A stretch of 64,000 nt of DNA from Capsicum annuum (Eukaryota > Streptophyta > Magnoliopsida > Solanales > Solanaceae): NCBI RefSeq assembly GCF_002878395.1, contig NW_025892961.1:380630-444629 (forward strand), given 5' to 3'. The position numbers and the translations under genes were made by a program. Every line of letters starts with the position of its first letter. Position 1 is the first letter of the stretch. Under the pieces are notes generated by a model. That model had not been told where the DNA came from. It did no database searches and saw nothing but the letters and a program-made list of their open reading frames with translations. Of this stretch, positions 35,527 through 47,427 are shown in pieces.

Positions 35527-38331
35527 TGTAATATCCCGCACTTTTACCAAGATTAAAATTATTCCAAAAATATTAAAGACTTTCTTTAAAAGATGAATCC
35601 ACTTTTATACATCTAGAATTTCAATTTTTTTACTTTTTGTTAAGTGGGAAATTAAATAAGATTTCCATCGATAATAAATTCACCCAAATCTTACACCCGG
35701 GCAAAGAGTTAGAGCCTTTTTAGTGAGACAGTGTATCACCTAAGCCATCAACGCATTGCGGAGCATTGCGGAGCCAACATAAATAGAAATTATCAATTTT
35801 TAATATTTATCTGTGATAGTGGTACATCGCATGAAAGGACCAGTTCTTAATTTTTCTTTTCCAGTGAATATCCACCATGTCTCCACGTTGAGCCAAACTT
35901 TTAGGTTATAAACAAAGTGGTAATGCAATAGCTCTGCATCGTGCCACCATACAGATTCCCAATTGTCCAGTTTCAGTGGCTTGGAACGATAGTGGTGCAT
36001 CACGCCAAGGATGAGAATCAAGAATTTTCTAGTTGTTGTAATATTAAATCCCAGGGGTCGTTTGGTATTTTCCCATGACTTCAATTGTGCCCAATCACGG
36101 GATTTAACCCTAAGAGTGCATTATTTGCTCACTTTTGCATTACTCTTTTAAAATAAAATCTACTCTACTCAAGAATAAGAACCCTAGCTCTCAAATTCAA
36201 CGGCCTAATCACAAGAACTCTCTATCAATCCTTCTAAATTCATTAACTCAGGTATGCATAGTGTTCATTCATTGATTCCTTTTATCCATGAAGCCCAAAA
36301 ATCATGTTTTGAATCATGTATTATGAATATTATGCTATGGGTTAATTATGTTTATGTGATTGTTGTTGTATGATTCCCAAGTTTGAATCTCAATGTGTTT
36401 TTATGGAATTACATTAGTATATGAGTTTAAATCCATGAATTGAGTAGTTTATGAGGTATTAATTGATGATTATACCTATGCCCTATGTGGTGAATGTAAG
36501 GTGTTTGATAAAATGCCTAGAAGATTAGAAATCATGTAATATACTTCAATTGTGACATAAGTGATGGATTCATGTTTAACCCTTATGTTCAAATGACTTT
36601 CATACGATTGATGTGCAATGTAGATGTTTGTTGAAATGCTCATTATGCTAGAAAATGGAATTATGACATTGATTATATGCATTCCTTCTATGTACAAGAT
36701 TATGATAACCATGTACTTCATAAAATCCCCAACTTATTGGATTATGAATTGTTAAAATTGGTCATGTGTTCAAGAAGTGTCAAGTCTTGTCAGTTTTATT
36801 CTATCGAGTCCTGGGGGTACTTGTACATGACAATTTAGCTGTATTTCTAGAGCCAGTGTCATGTTTTCAAGATATCCTCAGTAAAGCCATGTTAGGTAGC
36901 AATCAGTCATTCATATGGCTCAAGAAAACTCAGTAGACTTTGTAATTCAGTAATCTCTATTGTATTCCATCAGTTAACGGAACTCCATGAACTCAGTCTA
37001 GTTTAGTTCAGTTAATCATGTTCAGTATCTATTCAGATAGGAGTAGGAGTTATCACCGAGTGAGTCCAAGGATGGGAATCACCTATTATTAGAAGGTGTG
37101 ATTCTTAGAATCACTCTTTGCACTCTAGAACTACGTAGCCAGCAAGGTTAAGACATCAAACCTACTATTTTAAGGGTAGATAAGGTGTATTAACATGTTA
37201 TATGAGTTTCCCACCATTCTTCTTTGAGTACCAGCTATATGAAGGATCACTCATAGCTTATCCTTACCAGGGGTGCAATATTGACACCCTTCCAATTAGG
37301 GTTACATATTGGACCCCAACGCTGCTATATTTCTTTATTTGGGGCATATCGGTTAGATGATTACCTCCCATAGTTTCAGATTCGGTCTTCAGAAGAGAAC
37401 TCAGTCCAATTTTATAGAAATCAGGACTGTTAGATACAGTCGATCAGCTCAGTATGGAACTCGGCTAGTTCCATCATATTTCAGGACTGTCATACACAGT
37501 CACCAAGTTAATAGTGTATTAATTAACAAAATTCATGTTACCAATATTCAAATTTCAGGAAAGTCATATACAGTCAATTAGACCAGTTCTTCATAAATAG
37601 AATAGTCAAAAACAGTTATTCCTTTATCAATAATACGACACCAGTTCCTCAGTACTCAATAGACTTAGTCATTCAATATCCCAGCATTAGTACTCAGATA
37701 TCAAAAAATCTACATTATCAGAATTCATAAGTCAGTGTTTTGACGATCTCAGTTACAGTTATGTATTCATGTATGTATTCTCACATTCATGTTATTCAGT
37801 CAGTTAGTATTGTTTATGCATATGAACCATTGTACTCAGCCACATCACTTGCGTACTAGCAAATTCAATGTACTAACGCATTTGCGTATGGTGTTTTATA
37901 CCATATGTTTAGAAGTAGGAGCTCCCGAGCATCCTTAGTAAATTGAACGTTCAACAGCTAGACTAGCAATGAGTCCTTATTATTCGGGGATAGCATGATT
38001 ATTTTATCACTTTATTATTCCAGTAGTTGGGAGTTAGTTGGGGACATGTCCCATCAACTTCACATATTTCAGACAGTTTAGAGGCTTTCAGACTACAATA
38101 TGTTTCAGATAATTTATTTTAGTTTTTGATATTGTTATACCCCATTACAGACATTATTTTATATTCAGTATTAGTTCAATTTTGAACCTTATGGCCATAC
38201 AATTTATATTACACATAATTATAATATATTATTTAGTGCTCAGTTAGAAATATAAGTCATGGGTTAGCTTGTGGTCCTTCGAGGTCGTGAGCATCGTGTA
38301 AGATTCTGGGTACCAGATTCAGGGCATTACA
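35527..38331 (+). mobile_element. Solo LTR of the LARD family, plus orientation
   Basis: A 2.8-kb sequence begins TGTAATATCCCGC and ends GGGCATTACA, flanked by ACTAT (35,522-35,526) and ACTAC (38,332-38,336), a 5-bp duplication with one difference. The collinear shared LTR (near 10,745) has no insertion. Its body matches the reverse complement of the LARD LTR, for example GGGGGTACTTGTAC near 36,810 and CAAGATATCCTCAGT near 36,870. With no internal region it is a solo LTR left by recombination between two LTRs. No credible gene lies inside. Confidence 0.87.
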
Positions 38332-39486
38332 ACTACAAGTAGAACTATCCAAGGTTCTAGGCTAAGTAAAGCATCACATTTTTACAATTTTAATAGCCTA
38401 CGAGGATTAACTAATCAAAAGTATCATCATTCACCTATTTATCATCTAAGACACCGCCCAATCTCACAAGATATCATAATTATACTTCAATTAAGCTCAA
38501 TATAACTACTAGTAAGCCTAATCTACCTTGAGTCAAAATTGCTCACGAACTAACGAGATTTGCCTTTTCGTTTCTTGAAGCTTCTTTAATGAGCCAAGCT
38601 ATCCAAAACATAATATAAGCATCATTACAAGACTAACAACACCTATTATGTTAGAATTATCACATGGGTCCAAAATGACACCATTCCCCCAAGTGGGTCC
38701 CACTATTAAAAAATGTGTTTATGAGATCAACCCACTATCCACATATCATTAGGGAGTTATAGCCCTCAAGAAATTTGAGTAAATAAATCACATTTTTGGC
38801 TATATTTGAGCCTCAAACCATATGGTTTTTGGTTCTAGAAATCAAAAAATTAACACCAAACTTGACGGAATCATACCTTAGATTCGTAGAAAAAATGGAT
38901 TACACAAGTTTTTTGAGCTCCTAATCAACCTACAATACTCACTTGAGGAATTTACACTATATTAGGGTTTAAAGCTCAAGAGGGAGGCACAAAATGGCCA
39001 AATTTTTTGGCAAGATAGCCTTTAAAGAGGTTTAGCCTATGCCTCAAATAGAGCAGTTGTGGACCCCACTTGGCCATGGTCTTGGCACCACATTCACAAC
39101 TCTCATGTCACGGTCGTAATATCTCTCTCTATGTTAGGCTGTGGCTGAAGCTTGGAACTTGTTTTTGGGCTTTGTCTAATGCCCGAGATCAATTCAAAGG
39201 CTGTTTTGAGCAAACGAGATATGTAACCACATAGATTTTGACATTCTTGATGTGTTGGTAAAGTTAGATTTCATATTTAAGGTCATTTTACTAAAGTTTT
39301 CACTCGAAGGTCAATTAGAACAAATGAAGACTTAAAAATGGGGAAAGTAGTTTAAAAAGCAAAATGAACTACCAGGTAATGGAACTATCGGTTCTAGCAA
39401 GTCACTAATGACTTGGGATAGCTATAAAGAAGCTCTACTGGTGAGATTAAGTAAGAACACAGACAATGACCTGAAGGGTCATTACA

Positions 39487-40163
39487 CTCTCATAATCAAC
39501 ATCCTGACGAAAGGAAGATTTAGCTTTCATCCAATGCTTCGATGCCAAACAGAGTGACAATACTCACCCTCTAACACATTCATGCACTAATATTTGGCTC
39601 ATAAAGGTTTAGCATAGAAAAATTCCTAAAATACACAAGAAATGTAATCTCGTACTCAAAACTAGTGATGAACCCTGATGAACACAAATAGACTCAACTC
39701 TGGTCTAAGAACTACTCGATAAATCAAACTTCATCCATGGTTGAGAAATATCTACAAAATGACTCAAATTCCTAATGATGAACCTCAACGGATAAAGTAG
39801 TCACAAGATCAACTAGAGCCTAAGCTAGACCAAATCATTTTTGGATGCCGTAGAAGATCTTTAGTATCCATCTCTTCTTCTCTAATCTAATGTTGTGCTG
39901 AACTTTAGCAACATGTGTTGAAGTCTCATCCATATCTACCAATATGGTTTCATTATCATTACGGGATAAAATAGAGTCAAAGAAGATGTTAAGGTGCATA
40001 GGACATGCAGAGATATCATAAGGAGTAAAGAAGTGAATTTCCTAAAATGTCCCTGTAGCCTCCCAAAGATAGCTTACGAACGTCTTCACTTCGTTATGCA
40101 GGACTCTACTAATAGTTAGCTTTTGTACTAACACACAATGAATCCTAGGCTTTGATACTAATT
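39487..40163 (-). other. Element 4 leader and unassigned internal fragment
   Basis: A decayed primer site (minus strand TAGTATCAAAGCC, 40,148-40,160) adjoins the element 4 LTR. The next part, near 40,045-40,080, resembles the untranslated leader of the Gypsy array, for example the CCTAAAATGTCCC stretch. From about 39,487 to 39,950 I recognise no gag motif in any minus frame; it could be a diverged gag start or non-coding sequence. The array's outer LTR ends at 39,486, so element 4's interior was probably interrupted there. Confidence 0.6.
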
Positions 40164-41531
40164 TTTCACGACCTAATTTCTCAGGTCATGATGGCACCTA
40201 CCATAACCTACTAGTAGGCAAGCCAACCCGTAGTCCGTAATGGTTAGTAACGGACTACTCAAGAACATAAGGAAAATGATGAGGAATAAATGAGACAAAT
40301 ATCAATACATAATAAAATCCTTAAAACCTTACAAGATCTTATAATATATTTAGAGTAGAAAAGTGGAAATGTCAAGGAGAAATATTCTGATACAACTTAT
40401 CTCCAAATACAACATGGATATTAGCCTAAAACATAAGTGAGATATAAGTAGTAATTTGAACGTCAGGAGCTTACTCAAAGTTTCTAAACTATGGCTACTC
40501 CACATGATACACACATTAATAGAGATAACCAGTGCTATGATCTGCAGGCTACATAAGTGTAGTATGTGTACCAAATGGATAGTACTCATTAGTCAACTAC
40601 AAATTTAGCTAAGAAGATAAGGAATATATATACAAAATATAAATAGAAAGGAAACTATAGCCAAGAGACCAGAGATTACATGACAATTCAATAAGATAAT
40701 AGGGAACAACTATCCTAATCATGTCCAAAAGTCTAATATAATAAAACCAAGAAAGTATCAGGGAGAACTATTATATTCTAGCCACAATCAATAGACGTCA
40801 ATAATATATCATATATCCAAGTCTAATATATGAATTAAGACAATAAGAAAGATTTATAGCAATATACAAGGTCAAGAAACAAATATATAATATGAATAAG
40901 AAAAGGAAAGGGCATACGGTAGTGCCATAGCTTTATGTAGCTAGATATATAAATATATATATGTACATACACATAAACATGAGGTCATCTCATAGAGTAA
41001 TCTAGATCATTATATCCTTATTCTAAGACCTTGTCATGTCACTATAAATATTTAATACTGTCATACTAAGGGTAGGTAATCTATATGGATAAAAATGATA
41101 TTATTATGCATACCAATGTAATCATAAGATAAAGGAGGCCGAAAACAAACCTCAAATATCAATACAAAATCAACGACCAATTTATCATAAGATAGACATA
41201 ATAATGATCATAACAATGATGAAAACAATATCAATAACAACACAAATAACCGGATACTCTAGACAACCATATAAATAACTGATTCTAAATGTACCATTTT
41301 AACCTCATACTCAGAAGGTTCAATCAAGCTACAACAACACAAAGCATATTCTTAACCCATATAAATTCAATTGTCCGATACCGATTGATTGACATAGGCA
41401 CATACAGGTGATAGATAATGCACATGGAGGAATAAATGCAAGGTACATAATCAATATCACAACTCATCAAAAATGTCATCACTATGACCACCATCATAGT
41501 AATCAACCTCTGCCCTTGACGGTTATATGTA

Positions 41532-41690
41532 TATCATCACAGTATCCTCTGGCCTCGCCGAGTATTAATATATCATCACAGTATTCTATGGCCATGTTGG
41601 GTATTAATATATCATCACAGTATTCTCTGACCCTATCGGGTATCAATATACCATAATAGAATCCTCCAGTCTTGTTGTGTATTAATATCA
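41532..41690. repeat. 39-bp minisatellite in element 4 LTR
   Basis: Units with TATCATCACAGTATTCT start at 41,532, 41,571, 41,610 and 41,649, exactly 39 bp apart. The unit resembles the 39-bp unit of the array LTR (CCTCTGG followed by a TATCATCA block) but is clearly diverged, and it lies in the corresponding part of the LTR. Confidence 0.88.
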
Positions 41691-42721
41691 TCACATTAAT
41701 ATCACAAAATGTCATATACTAATATACTCATGAACATAACATATCACCAAAAAGCATCTATCTAGACAATACTTCCCAACTACTCGTTATTAGCTAACTA
41801 ACTCTATATATAATGAAACCACTATTTTGCTAGTCATCACATGACCTCTTATTCTTAATATAAGGATTATCCTTATTCAAGGGATAGCAACTAACCATTA
41901 TTTATTAGATAGCTGACATCTAACATCTAGCGAAGGTTCATCACTAGACAATAATCGCCATTTATCCACTATTCCATAATATCAACTAATTATCATATAA
42001 CTGTTAACCATTATTAAACAACAGATAACCACTTATCAACTAACCATCTTTTATTAATTGATATTATTCATTAACTAACCATCATTAACCAACTAGTCCT
42101 CATTTATCTATTCATTAATCAACCATTTAGAAACTATTCATCATTAATAACTAGCCACCTCTTGTTACCAATATCATTTATTATCTAGCCTTTTTAATAA
42201 AAAACACTTTATTTAACAACTAATCAACATTATAAAGTTGGACACCAATATCACTAATCTTCATCTATGCTGAACCCGACATCATTATTAGCCACATATC
42301 AACCATCTCTAACTGTCATATTCTAACAAAGAAATATTAGTTAACTAATACGCTTGCCACCAAGTGCTATAGTCTCCTATTAGACAACTAACTACCACAT
42401 CGCTTACCCCTTAGCTAAGAATAACAATCATAAGATCATATTTTATCTAGAATCACATAAGTTTCCTATAAAATAATCATGAATGTACCCAATCTATTTA
42501 TGCAATCACCAGTATCCAATTAATAAAATCAAAAGCAATATATTGTTTCTTCCTTTGTCCCATACTAGAGAGATATGTATGTAAAACATGTATATGAATC
42601 CATAAACAGTATTTGTATCTCTTACATCATAATTATGGCCTTAGGCCCAAACACATATCCGTAACTCATATAAATAATCATATTTATAAATTACAACGTA
42701 CCTCTAGTCATATCTAATATA

Positions 42722-42960
42722 AAAGGCACAATATCAATAAGCACATAATAATATCTCACATAGGAGGCATCTCGCATCTAGAAGGCATAATATCAATAAG
42801 CACATCATTATCTTTCACATAGGAGGCATCTCACATGTTGAAGACATAATATCAATAAGTATGTAATCTTTTCTCATTTAGGAGGTATCTCACATCTAGG
42901 GGGCATAACATCAATAAGCATGTATATAAGGACGTACTCATCTCTCATATAAGATATCTT
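42722..42960. repeat. 59-bp tandem repeat in element 4 LTR
   Basis: AGGAGGCATCTC-type unit starts fall at 42,762, 42,821 and 42,880, exactly 59 bp apart, with a partial unit before (from 42,722) and after. Each unit contains CATAATATCAATAAGCA. It is absent from the array LTRs. Confidence 0.88.
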
Positions 42961-43021
42961 ATATAAATAAGTCATACATCATGACTATGAGGAATATCAC
43001 CTCTTTAGGGAAATTGTCATA

Positions 43022-43215
43022 TCTAATAGGAATATCATCTGTATTGGCCCAAAATTATAACAAAAAACAAGATAGCATCTATATTAAAACCAATCATATC
43101 TAAGAGTAAATAGCATCTCTATAGGCCAATCATCAAGTCTAAGAGAAAATAGTATCTCTATAGGCCACATAACATTTCTAATGGGGATATTATCTCTAAA
43201 TACCCAATATAACTT
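43022..43215. repeat. Second 39-bp tandem repeat in element 4 LTR
   Basis: TCTAAGAG/TCTAAT-type starts fall at 43,022, 43,099, 43,138 and 43,177; the last three are 39 bp apart and the first interval is 77 bp, one less than two units. Units carry ATAGCATCTCTATAGGCC. The sequence is unrelated to the first 39-bp array by eye. Confidence 0.8.
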
Positions 43216-44879
43216 CCACAAAGAGTATCATAGCCATAGATCAAAACCCAAAATATGGGGAACATCTATACAACCTATTAATCCATGAAGTAACATTATA
43301 ATAAGTTTTACTAGCCCCATCTCTATCTAACATCCGCACTTAAGCACACAAGGCTAACATGGGTCTTGGCCTAAGTGGGCCTGACGATCCCACTTCTAAA
43401 TCTCAATTTCCATAATTAGGCACACCATGCCTCAAACTAGGCTAAGGTATATAGTTAACCTTAGAGATGTTAAATAAGACCTATTCAAGCCTAGGATAGG
43501 AGCTTCCAGTAGAAATAGGTGTACTTCAGTCTGTTCTAACCAAGTTACAGTTTTAAGACTACCAGACTAGTCCAATAAGGATTAATGCACAATTCATGCT
43601 TCATATGTTAAAACCACAACAAAAACATAGCATTGCATCATTACAATAATACAACTAATCTAAACTAAAGTGGAACAACACTAGGATTAAAAAGGATTAT
43701 AAACGTATCAACTTATGGTTCCAAAAACCTCATCCAATCCCCAAAGGATCAACAGTAAAGTCTAAGTAACTCTATGGATAATCAAGACTAACATCAAAAT
43801 TCATGCATAGTGCATATCACACGCCATCTATGAAGAGAAGTAGACATAGTCCTTCCTTGAAGTCGAACTGCAAAACATCACATCATGCACCATATACTCA
43901 TCTTCACTTCATAATCCCCAATATTCCATGCACTAACATAACCATGATCTACTCATCAATACTAGTCTAACAATACCCATATTGCATTATTTTACTTTGG
44001 GTCCAAAATGACACGAAAACCCCTAAGTGGGTCCCACATATAAAAAAATGAGCTTTTGAGACCAACCACTCTTCAAATACCATTAGAGAGTTATATCTAT
44101 CAATAATTTATGCAAATCACCCATATTTGGGGCTAAAATTAACCCTCAAGACATTTGGCATTTGGGCCAAGAAATAAAGAATTCAACGCTAAAAATAATG
44201 ATTCATACCTTAGATTTTACATTAATTATGATTATGCGCATAATCCAAGTTCCAAATAAACTCCCTAGACTCCCTCTAAGGCCTACACACTCTATTAGGG
44301 TTTGGGGACTTAAGACAATGGATCAAATTGTCAACTCTCGACCAAAATTTGCATTTTAAAAACCTTTCCTAGAAAATCATATGGTGCAATTGTGCACACA
44401 CGCATACTACTATCATGTTCATCATTATTTCACCAAGGCTCTCTAAAATCCTGGTATTCGACTATACTGGACGGCGATTGAAACTTGGAATTTTATTCAA
44501 TATTTTTGCCATGGACTTGGGATGTTTCAAGAATCCAATATTTTAAAATGATATATGTAACCACAACCACACTAAATTTAATATTTTAGATGCATTAGAG
44601 AAGTTGGATTTTCAATCCCAGGTCATTTCACTAAAGTTTTAGCATAGTGATTATTTGGAACCAGCGAAAACTTTTGAATAAAAAATTGGTTCGAAAAACA
44701 AAACAAACATTTTAATAACTAAATCTTGGGTCCCAGAACATCATATATGACTTGGGGAAGCTATTGAGAATCTCAAATAGTAGGAATAAGCATAAATATG
44801 GAAAATAACCTGAAGTGTCAATACATCTATGTCAATGTATATTTTTCACTATTTTAAGCATTAAATCTGCCATAAATCC

Positions 44880-46170
44880 ATAGGACATCATTCGTGAGAT
44901 TGAGTTTTCTATTAATCTTGATCCTGGAACCTGACCAATTTCTATGGAACCTTACCATATGGCTCCTACCAAACATAAAGAACTGAATTCTCAGCTTTAG
45001 GATCTTTTTGGTAAGGGTTTTATTAGACTGGGTGTATCTTCTTGGGGAGTTATTGTGTTGTTTTTGAAGAATATATATGGCACCATGCATATGTGCTTAA
45101 ATTTTAAGTGACTTAATAAGGTGACAATGAAGAACCATCGTCATATGCCTCGAATTGATGATTTATTTAATTAGCTTTGTGGAGAGGTAGTGTTTTCTAA
45201 GATCTGTTTGAGATGTGGTTACCATTAGTTGAGGATTTGGACTGAGGATAACCCAAAGATAGTTTTTAGGACCTTTTATGGTTATTATGAAATCCTTGTG
45301 ATGTCTTTTGGGTTAACTAATGCTCCAACCATATTTTTGGATTTAATGAACTGAGTATTTTGGCCTTATTTGGATTTCCTGATGATTGTTTTCATCAATG
45401 ACATCTTAGTAAGTTAAAAGATTAGAGAGGAGCATGCACAATATATAAGGATTCTGCTCCAGACTTTGAGACGTTATATTCTTTTTACCAAATTCTTTAA
45501 CTGTGTGTTTTAGCTTAACTCAGTAACATTTCTTGGGCATGTGGTGTCTAAGGATTGTATTATGGTATACCTAACTAAGATTGAGGTGATTTGGGATTAG
45601 GTTAGACCTAAATCTATGACTAAGTTTCATAGTTTCATTGGGTTTCCAAGTGATTATAGAAGTTTCATCGAGGTTATTTCTACTTTGTCACCACCTATAA
45701 CCAGATTGAGTCGAAAGGAGATTCCTTTCAAATGGTCTGAGGAGTGTGATTCGATCTTTCGAAAGCTTAAGCACTTCCTTACTTCAGCTTCTATTTTAGC
45801 TCTTCCTATTAAGGGTTAGGGCTTCATTATATATTGTGATACCTCTAGTGTTTGTCTAGGCTATTTTTTGATGCAGCAGCATCATGTTATTCCTGATGCT
45901 TTGAGATATCCTAAGGTTCACAATCATAACTACCCTACTCATTATTTGGAGTTGGCAACAGTAGTTTTTGCACTTAAGATTTTGAGGTGTTACCTCTATG
46001 GCATGTATTGTGAGTTTGACCGATTATTGCAGTCTTCAATAACATTTAACCTAGAGAGAGATTAATGTTAGGCATCGTAAATGGATAGAGTTTCTTAAGA
46101 ATTATGATATTTCCATCTTATATCCTCTAAGCAAGGCAAATATTATAGAAGATTCCTTGATTCTGAAGAC
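44880..46170 (+). pseudogene. Element 5 reverse transcriptase and RNase H relic
   Basis: One reading frame, interrupted by stops but with no indel I could detect, runs from about 44,900 to about 46,020. It shows [45 protein letters not shown] and the catalytic box F-I-N-D (45,391-45,402; Asn for Asp). The connection follows (R-L-S-R-K-E-I-P-F-K-W-S-E-E-C-D), then the RNase H start (Y-C-D-T-S-S-V-C-L-G). After a frame change near 46,050, W-I-E-F-L-K-N-Y-D-I-S and K-A-N-I-I-E-D-S-L continue RNase H. Stops stand at positions such as Q in Y-H-Q-L (TAG at 45,226). Confidence 0.9.
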
Positions 46171-46359
46171 TTTGTGAATGTGTATCTTATCTTGTATTTC
46201 AGTTTTAGAGAGGTCACTAGTATAAAAAATTTAGTCCTTAGAAAATATAATGGTTCATCTTGTTATTTTAGTCTCTAGGAGGGTTTTTGCTAGCATTGAG
46301 GTGAGGTTTTTGGTTTTTCATCATATAAGGGATTGTCAATTTAAGGATAGTAAGTTTTT

Positions 46360-47427
46360 TTTCATTTGTGATTAGGTGATAAGAGATGAGTATGAAAGGA
46401 ACACCATAGATGTTGAGGTTATTTTGAGATTTGATGGGTGTATGTGTGTTTCGTGTATTGATGACTTGATTCAGTTGATTCTGGATGCGGATCATAAATC
46501 TAGATATTCTATTCATCTAGGTACAACTAACATATATAGAGATTTAAGGCGACATTATCGATGGAGTGGTATGAAGAGACATATGGTAGATTTTATATCT
46601 TATTTCCTTTATTGTTAGCAGATAAAGGTCAAGCATCACTGACTAGGTTGATTGATTTGGAGATTTCCCATTCTCGAGTGAAAATGAGAGAGGATTGCTA
46701 TAGATTTTGCTAGTGTTTTGCCTCGTACTTCCTATAGGTTTGATGGTTTTTGGTCATCATAGATCGATTGACCAAGTTGGCACATTTCCTTCCTATTCAG
46801 ATGTTTTTCAGTGATGAGAGGTTATCTCGCACCTATGTGCATGAGATAGTACATTTTAATGGTGTTCCTATATCTATTATTTTTGATTGAGGTTCTATGT
46901 TCACCTCAAGCTTTTGGGGGACTTTTCAGGAGGATTTGGGTACTTAGGGTGATCTTAGTATAGTTTTTCATCAGTAGACTAATGGCCGGTTTGAGCAGAC
47001 AATTCAAGTACTTGAGGATATTCTCTGACCTTGTTTTATGGATTTTGGAGGCCAGTGGGAGGAACACTTCGCCTGGGCAGATTTTTCTTATAACAACAGT
47101 TATCATTAGAGTATTAAGAAGGAACCTTTTGTGGATTTGTATGGTAGGAGATGTCCTTCTTATAGTGGATGGTTTGAGACTTCTAAGATTTGACTCTGTG
47201 GTATTTTTTTACTTTAAGAGTCTTTAGATAGAGTAAAGGTGATTCAAGATATATTGCAAGTGGCTTCGAGTAGGCAGAAAACATATGTAGACCATAGAAT
47301 TTGTGCCTTTTGATTTGGAGTTAGTGATCGAGTATTAGTTAGAGTGTTTCTTATGAAGGGTATGATGAGTATTGGTAGGAAGGAGAAGCTCTACCCTAGA
47401 TATGTTAGACCTTTCAAGATTCTTTGT
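46360..47427 (+). pseudogene. Element 5 integrase relic
   Basis: Plus-strand integrase begins with the zinc domain (46,376-46,618): ADHKSRYSIHLG keeps the His that the array copies lost, followed by YRDLRRHYRWSGMKRHM and F-L-Y-C, where one Cys of the second pair is missing. The core shows I-L-E-stop-K-stop-E-R (two Trp codons now TGA, 46,679-46,687), A-I-D-F, D-R-L-T-K-L-A-H-F, I-I-F-D-stop-G-S (Arg CGA to TGA) and E-Q-T-I-Q-V-L-E-D, so the acidic triad is still readable. It ends at P-F-K-I-L-C, where the solo LTR enters; the missing text V-G-E-V-A-Y-E-L resumes at 50,590. Confidence 0.88.

Larger units (their letters stand above)
32535..39486 (-). repeat. Gypsy copy B 5' LTR, interrupted by a solo LTR
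   Basis: Read on the minus strand, the LTR starts cleanly TGTAATGACCCTTCAGG (39,486) and ends GGTCATGACA (32,535) at the primer site. Without the solo LTR and its duplication (35,527-38,336) it is about 4.14 kb. That is about 160 bp longer than the shared LTR, nearly all explained by four extra 39-bp minisatellite units. Apart from this and small indels it is collinear with 7,922-11,903. No gene is seen within it. Confidence 0.9.
40164..44825 (-). repeat. Element 4 5' LTR, 4.66 kb, diverged subfamily of the array LTR
   Basis: On the minus strand it starts TGTATTGACACTTCAGG (44,825) and ends GGTCGTGAAA (40,164). Its ends and several inner blocks match the array LTR: the CCCCTAAGTGGGTCCCAC block near 44,020, the GCACCTACCATAAC block near 40,195, and a minisatellite at the equivalent place. 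It is about 0.6 kb longer, partly through extra tandem arrays at 42,722-42,960 and 43,022-43,215. Its 3' partner should lie left of the window. No gene is seen inside. Confidence 0.82.

Noticed and set aside
44880..46170. RT and RNase H as a possible endogenous plant pararetrovirus
   Set aside because: RT is followed by RNase H, integrase with zinc domain and DDE core, and a chromodomain, flanked by an LTR; that is a Ty3/Gypsy chromovirus and not a caulimovirid.
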